DNA of 61,257 nucleotides, taken from NCBI GenBank assembly GCA_913057165.1, contig CAJXNS010000006.1, positions 1-61,257 on the forward strand, written 5' to 3'. The notes beneath the pieces were generated by a model. It made no database searches and was not told where the DNA came from. It saw nothing but the letters and a program-made list of their open reading frames with translations. Every line of letters begins with the position of its first letter. Position 1 is the stretch's first letter. Positions 7,949 through 16,590 of the stretch are shown here, one piece after another. Source of the stretch: an uncultured Trueperaceae bacterium (GTDB lineage: Bacteria > Deinococcota > Deinococci > Deinococcales > Trueperaceae). Made by a program: the position numbers and the translations under genes.

Positions 7949-9004
7949 TTACGTTGAGGATGGCGTGGAGTGGGCGGCGGTGAGGACTTCGTGTTCAACG
8001 TCGGCTGCGGTGCGGCCGGCGTAGGCGCGAGGTTGGAAGTACGGCAGTGCGTTGGCTTCAGGCGTGCCGGGCTCGGGGTGGTGATCGAACGCCCAGGAGG
8101 CGTTGCCGGGCATGCTCATGAGGATGGCTTCAATATTGCCGCGGGTTTCAAGGCCGAAGCGGGTACCGCGGTCGTACACCAGGTTGAATTCCACGTAACG
8201 CCCGCGGCGGATCCGCTGCCAGTGAACCTGGCTGTCGTCGTAAGGGTCCGCCACGTGCCGTTCAGCGATCGGTAGGTAGGCGGGCATGAGGGTGGACAGC
8301 AGGTCTTCGCTGGCGGCAAAGTCTGCCTCGAAGTCGCCTGAACCGGGGGTGCTGAGTTCGTCGTAGAAAATGCCGCCAATGCCGCGCATTTCGTTGCGGT
8401 GGCGGACCGTGAAGTAGTCGTCACAGACGGCCTTGATCGTGTCGTAATCGGGTTGCGGGTGGCGGTCGCAGAAGGCTTTGAGTTCGTCGTGGAAGGCGAC
8501 CGCGTCGGCGGCTTGCGGGTAGTTCGGGGTTAGGTCGGCACCCCCACCGAACCACCACACCCCGGATTGTTCACCGAGGCCGATCTCGAAGTAGCGCACG
8601 TTGGCGTGGAAGCTTGGCACGTGCGGGTTGATGGGGTGTAAGACCATTGATAAGCCCGTTGCGAAGTACGGCTGCCCGGCTACCCCATCGTGCTGCTTGG
8701 CGATGGCATCGGGCGCCCGTTCGCCATGCACCGCGGAGACGTTGACACCCCCGCGTTCAAACACGCCACCCTGTTCGATCACTCGGGCGCGACCTCCGCC
8801 GCCACCGGGGCGGTCCCAGGCGTGCTCTTTAAAGCGTGACTGGCCGTCAAGGGCTTCAAGTTGCGAGACGATGCGTTCCTGCCAGGTGCGCATCATGACC
8901 GCCACGCGTTCACGGCGGCTGCCGGGCGCGGCAGCCAGCGCGCGCATGTCGTCAATTTGCGGTTCAGTGGCGTCCCTTGGGGCACGCCGTGCGTTTGGGT
9001 TCAT
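7949..9004 (-). CDS. hemF: Oxygen-dependent coproporphyrinogen III oxidase
   Basis: A 351-residue HemF. Recognisable segments are RARVIEQGGVFERGGVNVS, VPSFHANVRYFE, WWFGGGADLTPNY, IGGIFYDEL, RGRYVEFNLVYDRGT and the closing MSMPGNASWAF. It uses O2 to convert two propionate side chains of coproporphyrinogen III to vinyl groups, giving protoporphyrinogen IX. Use of the O2-dependent enzyme implies an aerobic lifestyle; an O2-independent HemN is not present in the window. The ATG at 9004 overlaps the hemE stop by 4 nt. Confidence 0.96.
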   Translation of the reverse strand: MNPNARRAPRDATEPQIDDMRALAAAPGSRRERVAVMMRTWQERIVSQLEALDGQSRFKEHAWDRPGGGGGRARVIEQGGVFERGGVNVSAVHGERAPDAIAKQHDGVAGQPYFATGLSMVLHPINPHVPSFHANVRYFEIGLGEQSGVWWFGGGADLTPNYPQAADAVAFHDELKAFCDRHPQPDYDTIKAVCDDYFTVRHRNEMRGIGGIFYDELSTPGSGDFEADFAASEDLLSTLMPAYLPIAERHVADPYDDSQVHWQRIRRGRYVEFNLVYDRGTRFGLETRGNIEAILMSMPGNASWAFDHHPEPGTPEANALPYFQPRAYAGRTAADVEHEVLTAAHSTPSST

Positions 9005-10044
9005 GCAGAGTCTCCGTGTTCGCTTGGGTTGTGGCGGTTGAAGCGGTGAACCTCATCGATGAGGGCGTGCACGCGCTCCGGTGAAGCAGCGGGCAGCATG
9101 CCGTGACCGAGGTTGAAGACGTGCGGACCACCAAGGCCGGCACGCAAGGTGGTTCGCACCTCGCGCCTTAATGCATCTTCGGGCGCCAGCAGGGCGGTGG
9201 GGTCAAGGTTGCCCTGCAGGGCGGTGACGCGCGGTTGTGTGAGCGCGCGTGCTTGGTCAAGGGGTGTCCGCCAGTCGACACTTAAGGCGCTCAGCGGCAG
9301 GTCGGCCATGGCGTCAAGCAGGTGTTGGGCGCCCACGGCAATCGCGAGCGTGGGTACCCCGCGGTCTATCACAGCCTGCAAGATTTCGCGTGCGTAAGGC
9401 AGACCGAACGTCTCGTAGAGCGGCCTTGGGTAGAGGCCAGCCCACGAGTCGAACAGTTGCACCGCGTCCACCCCTGCGTCGATCTGGTGGTTGAGGTAAC
9501 CGATGGTCGCGTCGGTCAGGGTGCGCATGAGCGCGTGGGCGTCGTTTGGGTTGGTGCGAAAAAACGCGCGGGCGTGCGGGTAGTCCTTGCTTCCAGCGCC
9601 TTCGATCAGGTACGTCGCGACGGTTAGTGGAGCCCCAGCAAAGCCGATCAGTGGCACGGACAGTTCAGGCTTGATGAGGCGGATGGCTTCACCCACGAAC
9701 GGCGCGATTTCGTCCTGATGGGGCACGCGTAACGCGGCCACCGCGGCGGCATCACGTATCGGTGCGTCCATCACGGGTCCGGGGTTGAACGCAAGCGGAG
9801 CGCCCATGCCCGGCAGGGGGGTCATGATGTCTTGAAAGACAATGGCGGCGTCAAGGGGGTAGCGGCGTAGCGGCTGGAGGGTGACTTCGGCCGCCAGTTC
9901 GGGGGTGCGCGCAAGCGTCCAAAAGTCGTGTTTGGCTTTAAGGTCACGGTATTCGGGCAGGTGCCGTCCGGCTTGCCGCATCAACCAAACGGGGGCCCGT
10001 TCTTCGTTCGCGCCGGCGAGCGTGCGGAGTAGGAGGTCGTTCAC
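9001..10044 (-). CDS. hemE: Uroporphyrinogen decarboxylase
   Basis: A 347-residue protein of the usual length. The substrate-binding N-terminus PVWLMRQAGRHLPEYR is intact, as are the catalytic Asp in IVFQDIMTP and the GFAGAPLTVATYLIEG loop. The C-terminal FNLGHGMLP segment is the family signature. It removes the four acetate carboxyls of uroporphyrinogen III to give coproporphyrinogen III. The GTG start at 10044 overlaps the stop of the preceding response-regulator gene by 4 nt, so translation of hemE is probably coupled to that of the regulator. Confidence 0.96.
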   Translation of the reverse strand: MNDLLLRTLAGANEERAPVWLMRQAGRHLPEYRDLKAKHDFWTLARTPELAAEVTLQPLRRYPLDAAIVFQDIMTPLPGMGAPLAFNPGPVMDAPIRDAAAVAALRVPHQDEIAPFVGEAIRLIKPELSVPLIGFAGAPLTVATYLIEGAGSKDYPHARAFFRTNPNDAHALMRTLTDATIGYLNHQIDAGVDAVQLFDSWAGLYPRPLYETFGLPYAREILQAVIDRGVPTLAIAVGAQHLLDAMADLPLSALSVDWRTPLDQARALTQPRVTALQGNLDPTALLAPEDALRREVRTTLRAGLGGPHVFNLGHGMLPAASPERVHALIDEVHRFNRHNPSEHGDSA

Positions 10045-10736
10045 GGGTTGCCTTCCGGAGTGAAGCGGTAACCCACACCCCAGACGGTGTGAATGAAGGT
10101 GGGTTCGCTTGGGTTGGGTTCGAACAGCTTGCGGAGTTTGACGACCACGTTGTCCACCGTTCGGCTGGAGGGGAAGACGTCATCGCCCCATACTTCATCG
10201 AGGATGTCGTCGCGAGGGACGACCTCCCCAGGACGCGACGCGAGTAGTTTGAGAAGCCCCATCTCGCGTTCGCTTAGGTTTTCGTGTTGGCCGTTCGCCA
10301 GCGTGACCCGCCACGCAAGCAGGTCCACCTCATGCCCACCGAACGTGAGCGTCCGCTCCGGTGCGCTGCGACCACGGCGGAGCAGGGCACGCACCCGCAA
10401 CAGAAACTCAGGCAGGTGGAACGGTTTCGCGAGGTAATCATCCCCACCTGCTTCTAGGCCAGCGACACGTTCGTCGGCCTGCCCCAACGCCGACAGGAAC
10501 AACACCGGGGTGTCGTCGCCTTCGCTACGCCGTGTCTTACAGACATTGAGTCCGTTCATGGCCGGCAGCATCACGTCAAGCACCACCAAGTCAGGCGCGC
10601 CATCCCGCCAGGCCGTGAGTGCTGCATGCCCGTCGTGCGCCACTTGCACGTCATGACCTTCGTCACGAAGGTTGTCCGCCAGCACGTCCGCCAACGCCTG
10701 CTCATCCTCGACGATCAAAACCTTGCTTCCACTCAT
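10041..10736 (-). CDS. OmpR/PhoB-family response regulator within the heme operon
   Basis: A 231-residue protein with an N-terminal receiver domain (acidic Glu10-Asp11-Glu12, phospho-acceptor Asp54 in VVLDVMLP, Lys104 in LAKPFHLPE) and a C-terminal winged-helix DNA-binding domain (ERTLTFGGHEVDL through SRTVDNVVVKLRKLFEP and the VWGVGYRF end). It is encoded directly after its kinase (4-nt overlap) and directly before hemE (4-nt overlap). It very likely controls transcription. The target may be this operon or heme-related genes, but that is inference from position only. Confidence 0.92.
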   Translation of the reverse strand: MSGSKVLIVEDEQALADVLADNLRDEGHDVQVAHDGHAALTAWRDGAPDLVVLDVMLPAMNGLNVCKTRRSEGDDTPVLFLSALGQADERVAGLEAGGDDYLAKPFHLPEFLLRVRALLRRGRSAPERTLTFGGHEVDLLAWRVTLANGQHENLSEREMGLLKLLASRPGEVVPRDDILDEVWGDDVFPSSRTVDNVVVKLRKLFEPNPSEPTFIHTVWGVGYRFTPEGNP

Positions 10737-11851
10737 CCGGCCGCCCCCTCTGCCGCCGACGGCGCCTTTGAGGCGACCACCCTGCGAGGCAGCGTAATGG
10801 TGAAGCGCGCACCCCCTTCAGGCGACACGCTGGCCGACAACCAACCGTTCATGCCCTCCATCGTTTTGCTGGCCAGATGCAAGCCCAGGCCGGTCCCAGC
10901 GGCCTTACGGACACTTTCGTCTTGGCTGCGGTAGAACCGCTCAAAGATCCGCGAACGTTCACCTTCGGCCACACCCGGTCCGTCATCATCGATATGCAAC
11001 CTGAGAAGGTTGCCGTCCTGCTCGCTTCGTACGTGAATACGTGCGTCAGCACCGGCGTACTTCACGGCGTTGTCCAGCAGGTTGCTGAGCACCAATGCGA
11101 ACGCGTCTTGATCGAGCGACACAGGGGCGGGTTCGGAGCCTAAGTCAAGTTGGAGGCGCACCCCTTGCGTTTCAGTTCCAGGCCGCAGGCGCCGCACGAT
11201 GGATTCTGTGGCGTCACGCAAGTCCGCAGGCTCCAAAATGGGTGGCGAATCCTGCTCTTCAAGGCGGGCGGCGGCCAACACTTGGTTGCTGGTCCGTTCG
11301 ATCCGGTTTAATTCCGACGCCATGCGGGTGAGGTACTCCGTGCGCTTGTCGGCGGTGAGCTCCCGCATTTGGTGGGTTTCCACCAGCAGCCGTAGCGTCG
11401 CGAGAGGGGTTTTGAATTCGTGCGTTACAGCCGCTAAAAAGTTTTGTTGCTGTTTTTTAAGCTGCCGTTCCTGCCGCAGGCTTTGGTAGATCAAGCCAAG
11501 CATGGCCAGCACGACCAGCACAAAGAACGGACCTTCAAACGCGAACATGCGTAAGACGCCTTGCTGTTCATCAAGGTAGGCCGCTTGCGCACCGGGGTTG
11601 ATTTCAAACTGGCCGTTCACCAACCGCAAGTGCGGGTAGGTGTTCAGGAGTTGCTCGCTGAGGGCGTCTGGGTTGCGGCTCACGTCAAAGCTTGCTTGGG
11701 CGGCCTGTGCGTCCGCTTGCCAAGCAGCCATCGTGGCGTCGACGGTTCGTTCAACGTAATTGCGTTGAAAGATAATCCACCACACCACCTGAGCCAACAC
11801 GAACACGATGATGACGGTGAATGCCACGCGGGTGACCTGCCGCCGGTTCAT
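10733..11851 (-). CDS. Membrane sensor histidine kinase within the heme operon
   Basis: A 372-residue kinase from the ATG at 11851, chosen because it gives the same ATGA overlap with hemB that recurs through the operon; an ATG 12 nt earlier is also possible. A TM helix near residues 8-28 is followed by an extracytoplasmic region of about 75 residues and a second TM near 103-122. Then come HisKA with His144 in VTHEFKTPLATLR, and HATPase_c with the N-box NLLDNAVKYA and the DDDGPG and GTGLGL glycine boxes. There is no HAMP or PAS domain. The short sensor domain has no CxxCH heme site or other motif I recognise, so the signal is unknown. Confidence 0.92.
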   Translation of the reverse strand: MNRRQVTRVAFTVIIVFVLAQVVWWIIFQRNYVERTVDATMAAWQADAQAAQASFDVSRNPDALSEQLLNTYPHLRLVNGQFEINPGAQAAYLDEQQGVLRMFAFEGPFFVLVVLAMLGLIYQSLRQERQLKKQQQNFLAAVTHEFKTPLATLRLLVETHQMRELTADKRTEYLTRMASELNRIERTSNQVLAAARLEEQDSPPILEPADLRDATESIVRRLRPGTETQGVRLQLDLGSEPAPVSLDQDAFALVLSNLLDNAVKYAGADARIHVRSEQDGNLLRLHIDDDGPGVAEGERSRIFERFYRSQDESVRKAAGTGLGLHLASKTMEGMNGWLSASVSPEGGARFTITLPRRVVASKAPSAAEGAAG

Positions 11852-12873
11852 GCGTCCGTCCATCCCTCTTCCGCGGCGGTGACCGCGTGATACGAGAGGA
11901 TCAAGTCCGCCCCAGCGCGGCGGATGCCGATCAGGGTTTCGCGGACGGCAGCGGCGCGGTCGAGGAGGCCGTGTGCAGCGGCGTGCTCAAGCATGGCGTA
12001 CTCACCGCTAACGTGGTACGCCACGACCGGCAGATGCGTTTGCTCCCTGACCGAGCGAATGACGTCAAGGTAGGGACCGGCAGGCTTCACAATCAGCATG
12101 TCAGCCCCTTCGCGCACATCAAGCTCCACCTCGCGCCGTGCTTCACGCACGTTCCGAGGGTCCATCTGATAGGTCTTTCGGTCGTCGGGCGGTCGCCACG
12201 CCTGGGTTTCACCACCACCACCAGGAGCGCTCCCAGCGGCATCCCGAAAGGGACCGTAGAACGCACTGGCGTACTTGACGGCGTAACTGACAATCCCGAC
12301 GTCGGTGTGGCCGGCCCCGTCCAATCCCGCGCGGATGGCAGCCACGCGGCCGTCCATCATGTCGCTAGGGCTGACAAAATCGGCGCCTGCGCCGGCGTGC
12401 ACGGCAGCCATGGCTGCCAGCCTAGGCAGGCTTGCGTCGTTATCGACGGTGGCACCATGAGGTCCGGACGCGAGCACCCCGCAGTGGCCGTGGTCGGTGT
12501 GCGCGCATAAGCAGACGTCCGTCATGAGGGTGAGGTCTTGACCAAACGCTTCACGTGCGGCCCGCAAAGCGGTGGGTACCGGACCGTTTGGGTCTTCGGC
12601 ACTGCTGCCGCTTGCGTCCTTGCGGTCTTCTTGAAGCACCCCGAACAGCATCACGGCGCGAATACCAGCCTTGGCGGCACGCTCTAGCTCGGAAAGCAGC
12701 TGGTTTACACCAAGGCGCGCCACGCCAGGAAGGCTCGCGACAGGCGTGCGCTCGTCGGGCTGGGACGTCACAAAGTACGGCATGATCAGGTGCCTCGGTA
12801 GCAGCGTGGTTTCAGCCGCAAGGTCGCGGACGGCGGCATGACGCCGCAAGCGTCTGGGGCGTTCAACCGTCAT
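11848..12873 (-). CDS. hemB: Delta-aminolevulinic acid dehydratase (porphobilinogen synthase)
   Basis: A 341-residue HemB. The zinc-binding triad Cys121, Cys123 and Cys131 lies in DVCLCAHTDHGHCG, which marks the Zn-dependent class. The two active-site lysines are in SYAVKYASAFYGPFRDA and MLIVKPAGPYLD. It condenses two 5-aminolevulinate molecules to porphobilinogen. It follows hemD with a 4-nt overlap and is followed by the histidine kinase. Confidence 0.96.
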   Translation of the reverse strand: MTVERPRRLRRHAAVRDLAAETTLLPRHLIMPYFVTSQPDERTPVASLPGVARLGVNQLLSELERAAKAGIRAVMLFGVLQEDRKDASGSSAEDPNGPVPTALRAAREAFGQDLTLMTDVCLCAHTDHGHCGVLASGPHGATVDNDASLPRLAAMAAVHAGAGADFVSPSDMMDGRVAAIRAGLDGAGHTDVGIVSYAVKYASAFYGPFRDAAGSAPGGGGETQAWRPPDDRKTYQMDPRNVREARREVELDVREGADMLIVKPAGPYLDVIRSVREQTHLPVVAYHVSGEYAMLEHAAAHGLLDRAAAVRETLIGIRRAGADLILSYHAVTAAEEGWTDA

Positions 12874-13586
12874 GCTTCAAGCCCCCGCCCAAACGCGTGG
12901 GGGTGCGACTCAGAGGCGTTTTGCACCGCCTCGTATAAGCCTTGGGTGTTCGGTTGTGTGGCCACCACCGGCATGACGCCGCGCTCCATGATCGCCCCAC
13001 CGGTCATTGACCCGATGGCCACAAGGGTGCACCGCCTGAGCATCTCGTCTGGGACGGCACTGGCCGCCGAGGGGCTCGCCACGACAATCACGTCTGGGGT
13101 GAGCCCTTCAGGCCAGTCTTTGACGTGCGTGTCGTACAGCGTGACGGGGTGAACGGTGTGCCCTGAGTCGTGCAGGCTGTCAGCCAGCGTGGTTCGCGCC
13201 AGGCTGCCTTGCGGCAAGCCGACGGGCCCGCGGGCGTGCGGGTGGCGCATGAACGCAACGGCAAGCCCTTCAGCCCGTTCGGGAAACCCGACCACGTCGA
13301 CCCGGCCGCCGGCTTCCTCCAGGCTGCGTTTGGTGGCGCGACCGACCGCGCCCAGACGGGGGCCGACCAGGGGAAGTTCAAGAGCCTTCCAAGCCTTCAC
13401 GGCGGCGCGGCTGGTGAACAGGATCCACGGATCGTCCAGCAACGCTTCGGCGTGACGGTGCGTGCCGTCGTCCAGGCGAGGCTCGATGCGAATCAGTGGG
13501 GTGTGTTGCACCTCATGCCCTTGGTCTTCTAGGCGGCTTTGCAGGTCGGTCAGGGTGCCGGGTGCGTGGGTGAGTAAGACCTTCAT
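12870..13586 (-). CDS. hemD: Uroporphyrinogen-III synthase
   Basis: A 238-residue protein of the poorly conserved HemD family. It has two alpha/beta domains, with the N-terminal DDPWILFTSRAAVKAW segment and the C-terminal VVASPSAASAV and VAIGSMTGGAIMERG segments that line the cleft in known structures. It closes and inverts ring D of hydroxymethylbilane. Position between hemC and hemB, with 4-nt overlaps on both sides, supports the call. Confidence 0.9.
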   Translation of the reverse strand: MKVLLTHAPGTLTDLQSRLEDQGHEVQHTPLIRIEPRLDDGTHRHAEALLDDPWILFTSRAAVKAWKALELPLVGPRLGAVGRATKRSLEEAGGRVDVVGFPERAEGLAVAFMRHPHARGPVGLPQGSLARTTLADSLHDSGHTVHPVTLYDTHVKDWPEGLTPDVIVVASPSAASAVPDEMLRRCTLVAIGSMTGGAIMERGVMPVVATQPNTQGLYEAVQNASESHPHAFGRGLEA

Positions 13587-14473
13587 GCGGCGTCACCTTC
13601 GGGTGTGTGGAGGATCTGGTACACGCGCATGGCGGCCTCTTCGGCGTTGCGTTCGTGCGCTTCGGCGCGGCGACCTCGGTACCACGCCGCCAGGTGGACG
13701 CGACCGTCTTGCTTGCGGGCGTGGGCGCCAAGCTCAAGCTGGCAGCCGCCTTCAAGCATCGCCATCAGGCCACGTTCAGCAGCGATGGCGGGGTGCCCTT
13801 GGACGTCGTGCAGGTCGCTCAAAATGCGGTCAAGTTCATCATCGCTGCGGCGGATCTCAAGCGCCAGGGCGCCCTGGGCTGGGGCGGGCATGAACACGTC
13901 CGGCTCCAGTGGCATGACGTGTAAGCCTGTCAGGTCGGGCTTGAGGCGTTCCAGGCCCGCCATGGCGAGCAGAAGCGCGTCGGCTTGCCCTTCTCTGAGT
14001 TTCCGTAGGCGCGTGTCAAGGTTGCCTCGCATGGGAACGGCCTGCACGTCGGGTCTAAGTTGCGCCAGTTGGGCCCGCCTGCGGGCGGCGCCGGTGCCCA
14101 CGCGGACCCCTCCTGCGAGAGGAAGTCCGGGTTGGGTGTCGAGGATGACCCCTGCTGGCGCGACGATGGCGTCGCGCGCGTCGGCACGGGTGGGGACGGC
14201 GGCGACGTGAAGCCCGTCTGTTGGGGCGCTGGGGAGGTCTTTGTAGGAGTGCACCGCGAGGTCGGCGTCGCCCGTCAGGACGGCGTCTTGAACGGCTTTG
14301 GTGAAGATGCCAACCGTGCCGAGACTGCCGAGTGGGGCGTCGCTTTTGTCCCCTTCGGAGAGCACCTCAATGCGTTCGGTGGTGTGACCGAGCGCGTGCA
14401 GCATGCCTGCGACATGGTCGGCCTGCCAGAGGGCGAGGCGGCTGGCGCGGGTGGCGATCCGGACGTGACTCAT
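13583..14473 (-). CDS. hemC: Hydroxymethylbilane synthase (porphobilinogen deaminase)
   Basis: A 296-residue HemC. It starts with IATRASRLALWQ, contains the HSYKDLP motif (75-81) and the GTGAARRRAQL loop, and carries the dipyrromethane-cofactor attachment Cys244 in LEGGCQLELGA. It polymerises four porphobilinogens into hydroxymethylbilane for HemD. It overlaps the hemA stop and the hemD start by 4 nt each. Confidence 0.96.
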   Translation of the reverse strand: MSHVRIATRASRLALWQADHVAGMLHALGHTTERIEVLSEGDKSDAPLGSLGTVGIFTKAVQDAVLTGDADLAVHSYKDLPSAPTDGLHVAAVPTRADARDAIVAPAGVILDTQPGLPLAGGVRVGTGAARRRAQLAQLRPDVQAVPMRGNLDTRLRKLREGQADALLLAMAGLERLKPDLTGLHVMPLEPDVFMPAPAQGALALEIRRSDDELDRILSDLHDVQGHPAIAAERGLMAMLEGGCQLELGAHARKQDGRVHLAAWYRGRRAEAHERNAEEAAMRVYQILHTPEGDAA

Positions 14474-15612
14474 TCTTGAATGCCTGTCTCTTGGAGGTAG
14501 GTTCGTGCGACGTCAACGCCGTGTTCGCGAGCGATCGCGCGCAGGCCCTTGATGGGGTCGTGGACAAGGCGGCCGACCAGCCGGTCGGCGTCTTCTTGGC
14601 CGAGGCGTTCTTCGAGGGTGCTGCGCATGCGCTCCTTCATCTTGACGATGGACGGCCCAAGCTGGCGTTCGTTCCATTCGTTCATGGCTTCGTCAAGTTC
14701 GGCCAACAGTAGCCGTTCTGCGCGCCCGAGTTCTGTCTCGATGGATGCACGCCGGGTTCGACCCATCTTTTCAAGCTGTTCTGCGTCGATAAGTTCGGCG
14801 TCTGCAGCGGCGTCTGGGTGGACGTTGCGTGGCATGCCAAGATCGACGATGGCCACAGCGCCGGTGTTTTCGATGGTGCTTCTGGGTAGCAGGTCTTTGG
14901 CGGGGGTGGCCGTGACGATGACGTCGTAGGCACCAGGGTTTTTAAGGACGTCCCCGAGGGGCAAAAAGCGCGCGTTCAGGGCGGCTGCGGCTTCCTGGCC
15001 GCGTGTTTCGCTGCGGTTGGCGAGGTCAACGTCGAAGCCGATGGAGGCAAGGCTGCGCGCCGCCAGTTGCCCCATCTCGCCAGCGCCGATCACCAGTGCG
15101 GCGGTGGCGCCCTTCGCGTGCAGCGCTTCAAGGCGCGGACGGGCCAAACTAAAGAGGCTGGTGTTGACGGGGGCGAGTGCGACGGTGCGACGGATCCGTT
15201 TGGCGGCCTGCATGCTTCGTTCAAACGCGAACGAGAGTTCGTGGTTGATGCGGCCGGCATCGCGGGCGGCAAGGTAGGCGTGTCTGACCTGCTGCATGAT
15301 CTGGTCTTCGCCGGGGTTGAGGCTGTCGAGGCCAGCGGCGATGCGCATGAGGCGCTCGACGGCGGCCTCACCGACGTAAGCGTAAGGGGGTTTATCGTCG
15401 TTTGCTTTAAGGGCGTCGCGTAATGTGCGAACGTCCAGTTCGGCCGGCAGGGCCGTGACGACCTCCCAGCGGTTGCACGTTGCAAGCGTGACGTGATGCG
15501 TCAGCCCGTACGCGTCCGCGAGGTCAAGGTTGAGGTGGCGTTCGTGCCAGTCCGCCAACCGGGATGACCCGTGGCGGCGTTGGGAGACGCCCAGGAGGGC
15601 AAGCCGTTTCAC
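14470..15612 (-). CDS. hemA: Glutamyl-tRNA reductase
   Basis: A protein of about 380 residues whose catalytic Cys lies in LATCNRWEV. It has the LNPGEDQIMQQVRHAY segment, the NADPH-binding GAGEMG motif and the C-terminal dimerisation helix. It reduces Glu-tRNA to glutamate-1-semialdehyde, the first committed step of C5-pathway heme synthesis. The partner hemL (aminomutase) is not in the window. I chose the GTG at 15612; a TTG at 15615 is the alternative. Its GGGAGG Shine-Dalgarno lies inside a stable hairpin. As first gene of the heme operon it is the likely control point. Confidence 0.95.
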   Translation of the reverse strand: MKRLALLGVSQRRHGSSRLADWHERHLNLDLADAYGLTHHVTLATCNRWEVVTALPAELDVRTLRDALKANDDKPPYAYVGEAAVERLMRIAAGLDSLNPGEDQIMQQVRHAYLAARDAGRINHELSFAFERSMQAAKRIRRTVALAPVNTSLFSLARPRLEALHAKGATAALVIGAGEMGQLAARSLASIGFDVDLANRSETRGQEAAAALNARFLPLGDVLKNPGAYDVIVTATPAKDLLPRSTIENTGAVAIVDLGMPRNVHPDAAADAELIDAEQLEKMGRTRRASIETELGRAERLLLAELDEAMNEWNERQLGPSIVKMKERMRSTLEERLGQEDADRLVGRLVHDPIKGLRAIAREHGVDVARTYLQETGIQE

Positions 15613-15613
15613 C

Positions 15614-15645
15614 AACCTCCCATGCTAGACCGCATGGGCCAGGTT
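15614..15645 (-). promoter_or_regulatory. Hairpin that buries the hemA ribosome-binding site
   Basis: On the minus strand AACCT-GG-CCCATGC, a six-base loop and GCATGGG-AGGTT form a 12-bp stem with a two-base bulge (15614-15625 pairs with 15632-15645). The 3' arm contains the whole GGGAGG Shine-Dalgarno and ends 1 nt before the GTG. A TAGCAT box within the same segment could act as a -10 for a short or leaderless transcript that lacks the 5' arm. The structure is seen; a role in translational control is inferred. Confidence 0.5.
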
Positions 15646-15669
15646 TTGTGTCACAAGACTGTCACGCGC

Positions 15670-16590
15670 TCAACCGACCAGGCCGCGCAGCACAAACCCT
15701 AGGTTTGCGGGACGTTCAGCCAGCCGGCGGGTGAAGTAGCCGTACCAGTCCGCCCCAAACGGAAGGTATATGCCGACCGACTCACCAGCGTCCACCAAGC
15801 TTTTTTGCAGGTTGGGTTTGACGCCGTACAGCAATTGGAAGGTGACGCGTTCTTTGGGCACCCCGAGTTTGTCTCGTTGCTGCTGAACGTGCCGGATGAT
15901 GCCTTCATCGTGCGTGGCGATGTGCACCAGGCCGCCACCGACCAGCATCCGGTCGGCCAGTTCGACGTACGCACGGTCGACGTCGTTTTTCTTTGGGTAC
16001 GCCACGTCGGCAGGTTCTTTGTAGGCGCCTTTCACGAGGCGAAGTTCCGGCACTGGGTTGCGTTCAAGCAAGCGGTCAAGGTCGCTTGGTGTGCGGTAGA
16101 GGTAGGACTGAAGCACGGTGCTTACGTGCGTGTGGCCTTCGTCATGCAGTGCGGTCAGCATCCGCAGGGTGGCGTCAACGCGTGGGTGGTCCTCCATGTC
16201 CATCGCCAGGTGCACGCCCGCTTCGCGGGCCACCTCAGCCAAACGGCGCATGTGGTTGAGGGTGAGGTTTTCATCGATCCCAAGGCCGATCTGGGTGGGT
16301 TTGACGGATAACCGGCGGGGTCCCGGGACATCTGCGAAGGCCCGTAAGGCGCTTGCGACACCGTCGGCCATGGTTTGTGCGTCTTCTTGGCGGGTGACGA
16401 ATTCGCCGAGCAGGTCAAGAACGGCGTGTTTGCCTTGCGCGTGGAGTTCGCGTGCGACGCGAATGCCGTCTTGAAGTTGTTCGCCAGCCACAAACCGGTT
16501 CGCGCCGAGCGATAGGCCGCGCCGGCGGGCGAAGCGTTCGAGGGGTCCCCAACCTGCAATGCCCAAGAGGGTGTTGCGGTAGATGCTCAT
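15670..16590 (-). CDS. Proline dehydrogenase (monofunctional)
   Basis: A 306-residue FAD enzyme of the PRODH barrel family, the same length as the well-studied Thermus and Deinococcus enzymes and without the PutA aldehyde-dehydrogenase fusion. Signature segments are LAMDMEDHPRVDATLRML, VLQSYLYRTPSDLDRLL, RLVKGAYKEPADVAYPKK and the C-terminal YLPFGADWYGYFTRRLAERP, whose paired Arg residues bind the proline carboxylate. It oxidises proline to P5C, feeding the P5C dehydrogenase encoded upstream. It overlaps the GntR gene by 4 nt, so P5CDH-GntR-PRODH form one operon. Confidence 0.95.
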   Translation of the reverse strand: MSIYRNTLLGIAGWGPLERFARRRGLSLGANRFVAGEQLQDGIRVARELHAQGKHAVLDLLGEFVTRQEDAQTMADGVASALRAFADVPGPRRLSVKPTQIGLGIDENLTLNHMRRLAEVAREAGVHLAMDMEDHPRVDATLRMLTALHDEGHTHVSTVLQSYLYRTPSDLDRLLERNPVPELRLVKGAYKEPADVAYPKKNDVDRAYVELADRMLVGGGLVHIATHDEGIIRHVQQQRDKLGVPKERVTFQLLYGVKPNLQKSLVDAGESVGIYLPFGADWYGYFTRRLAERPANLGFVLRGLVG

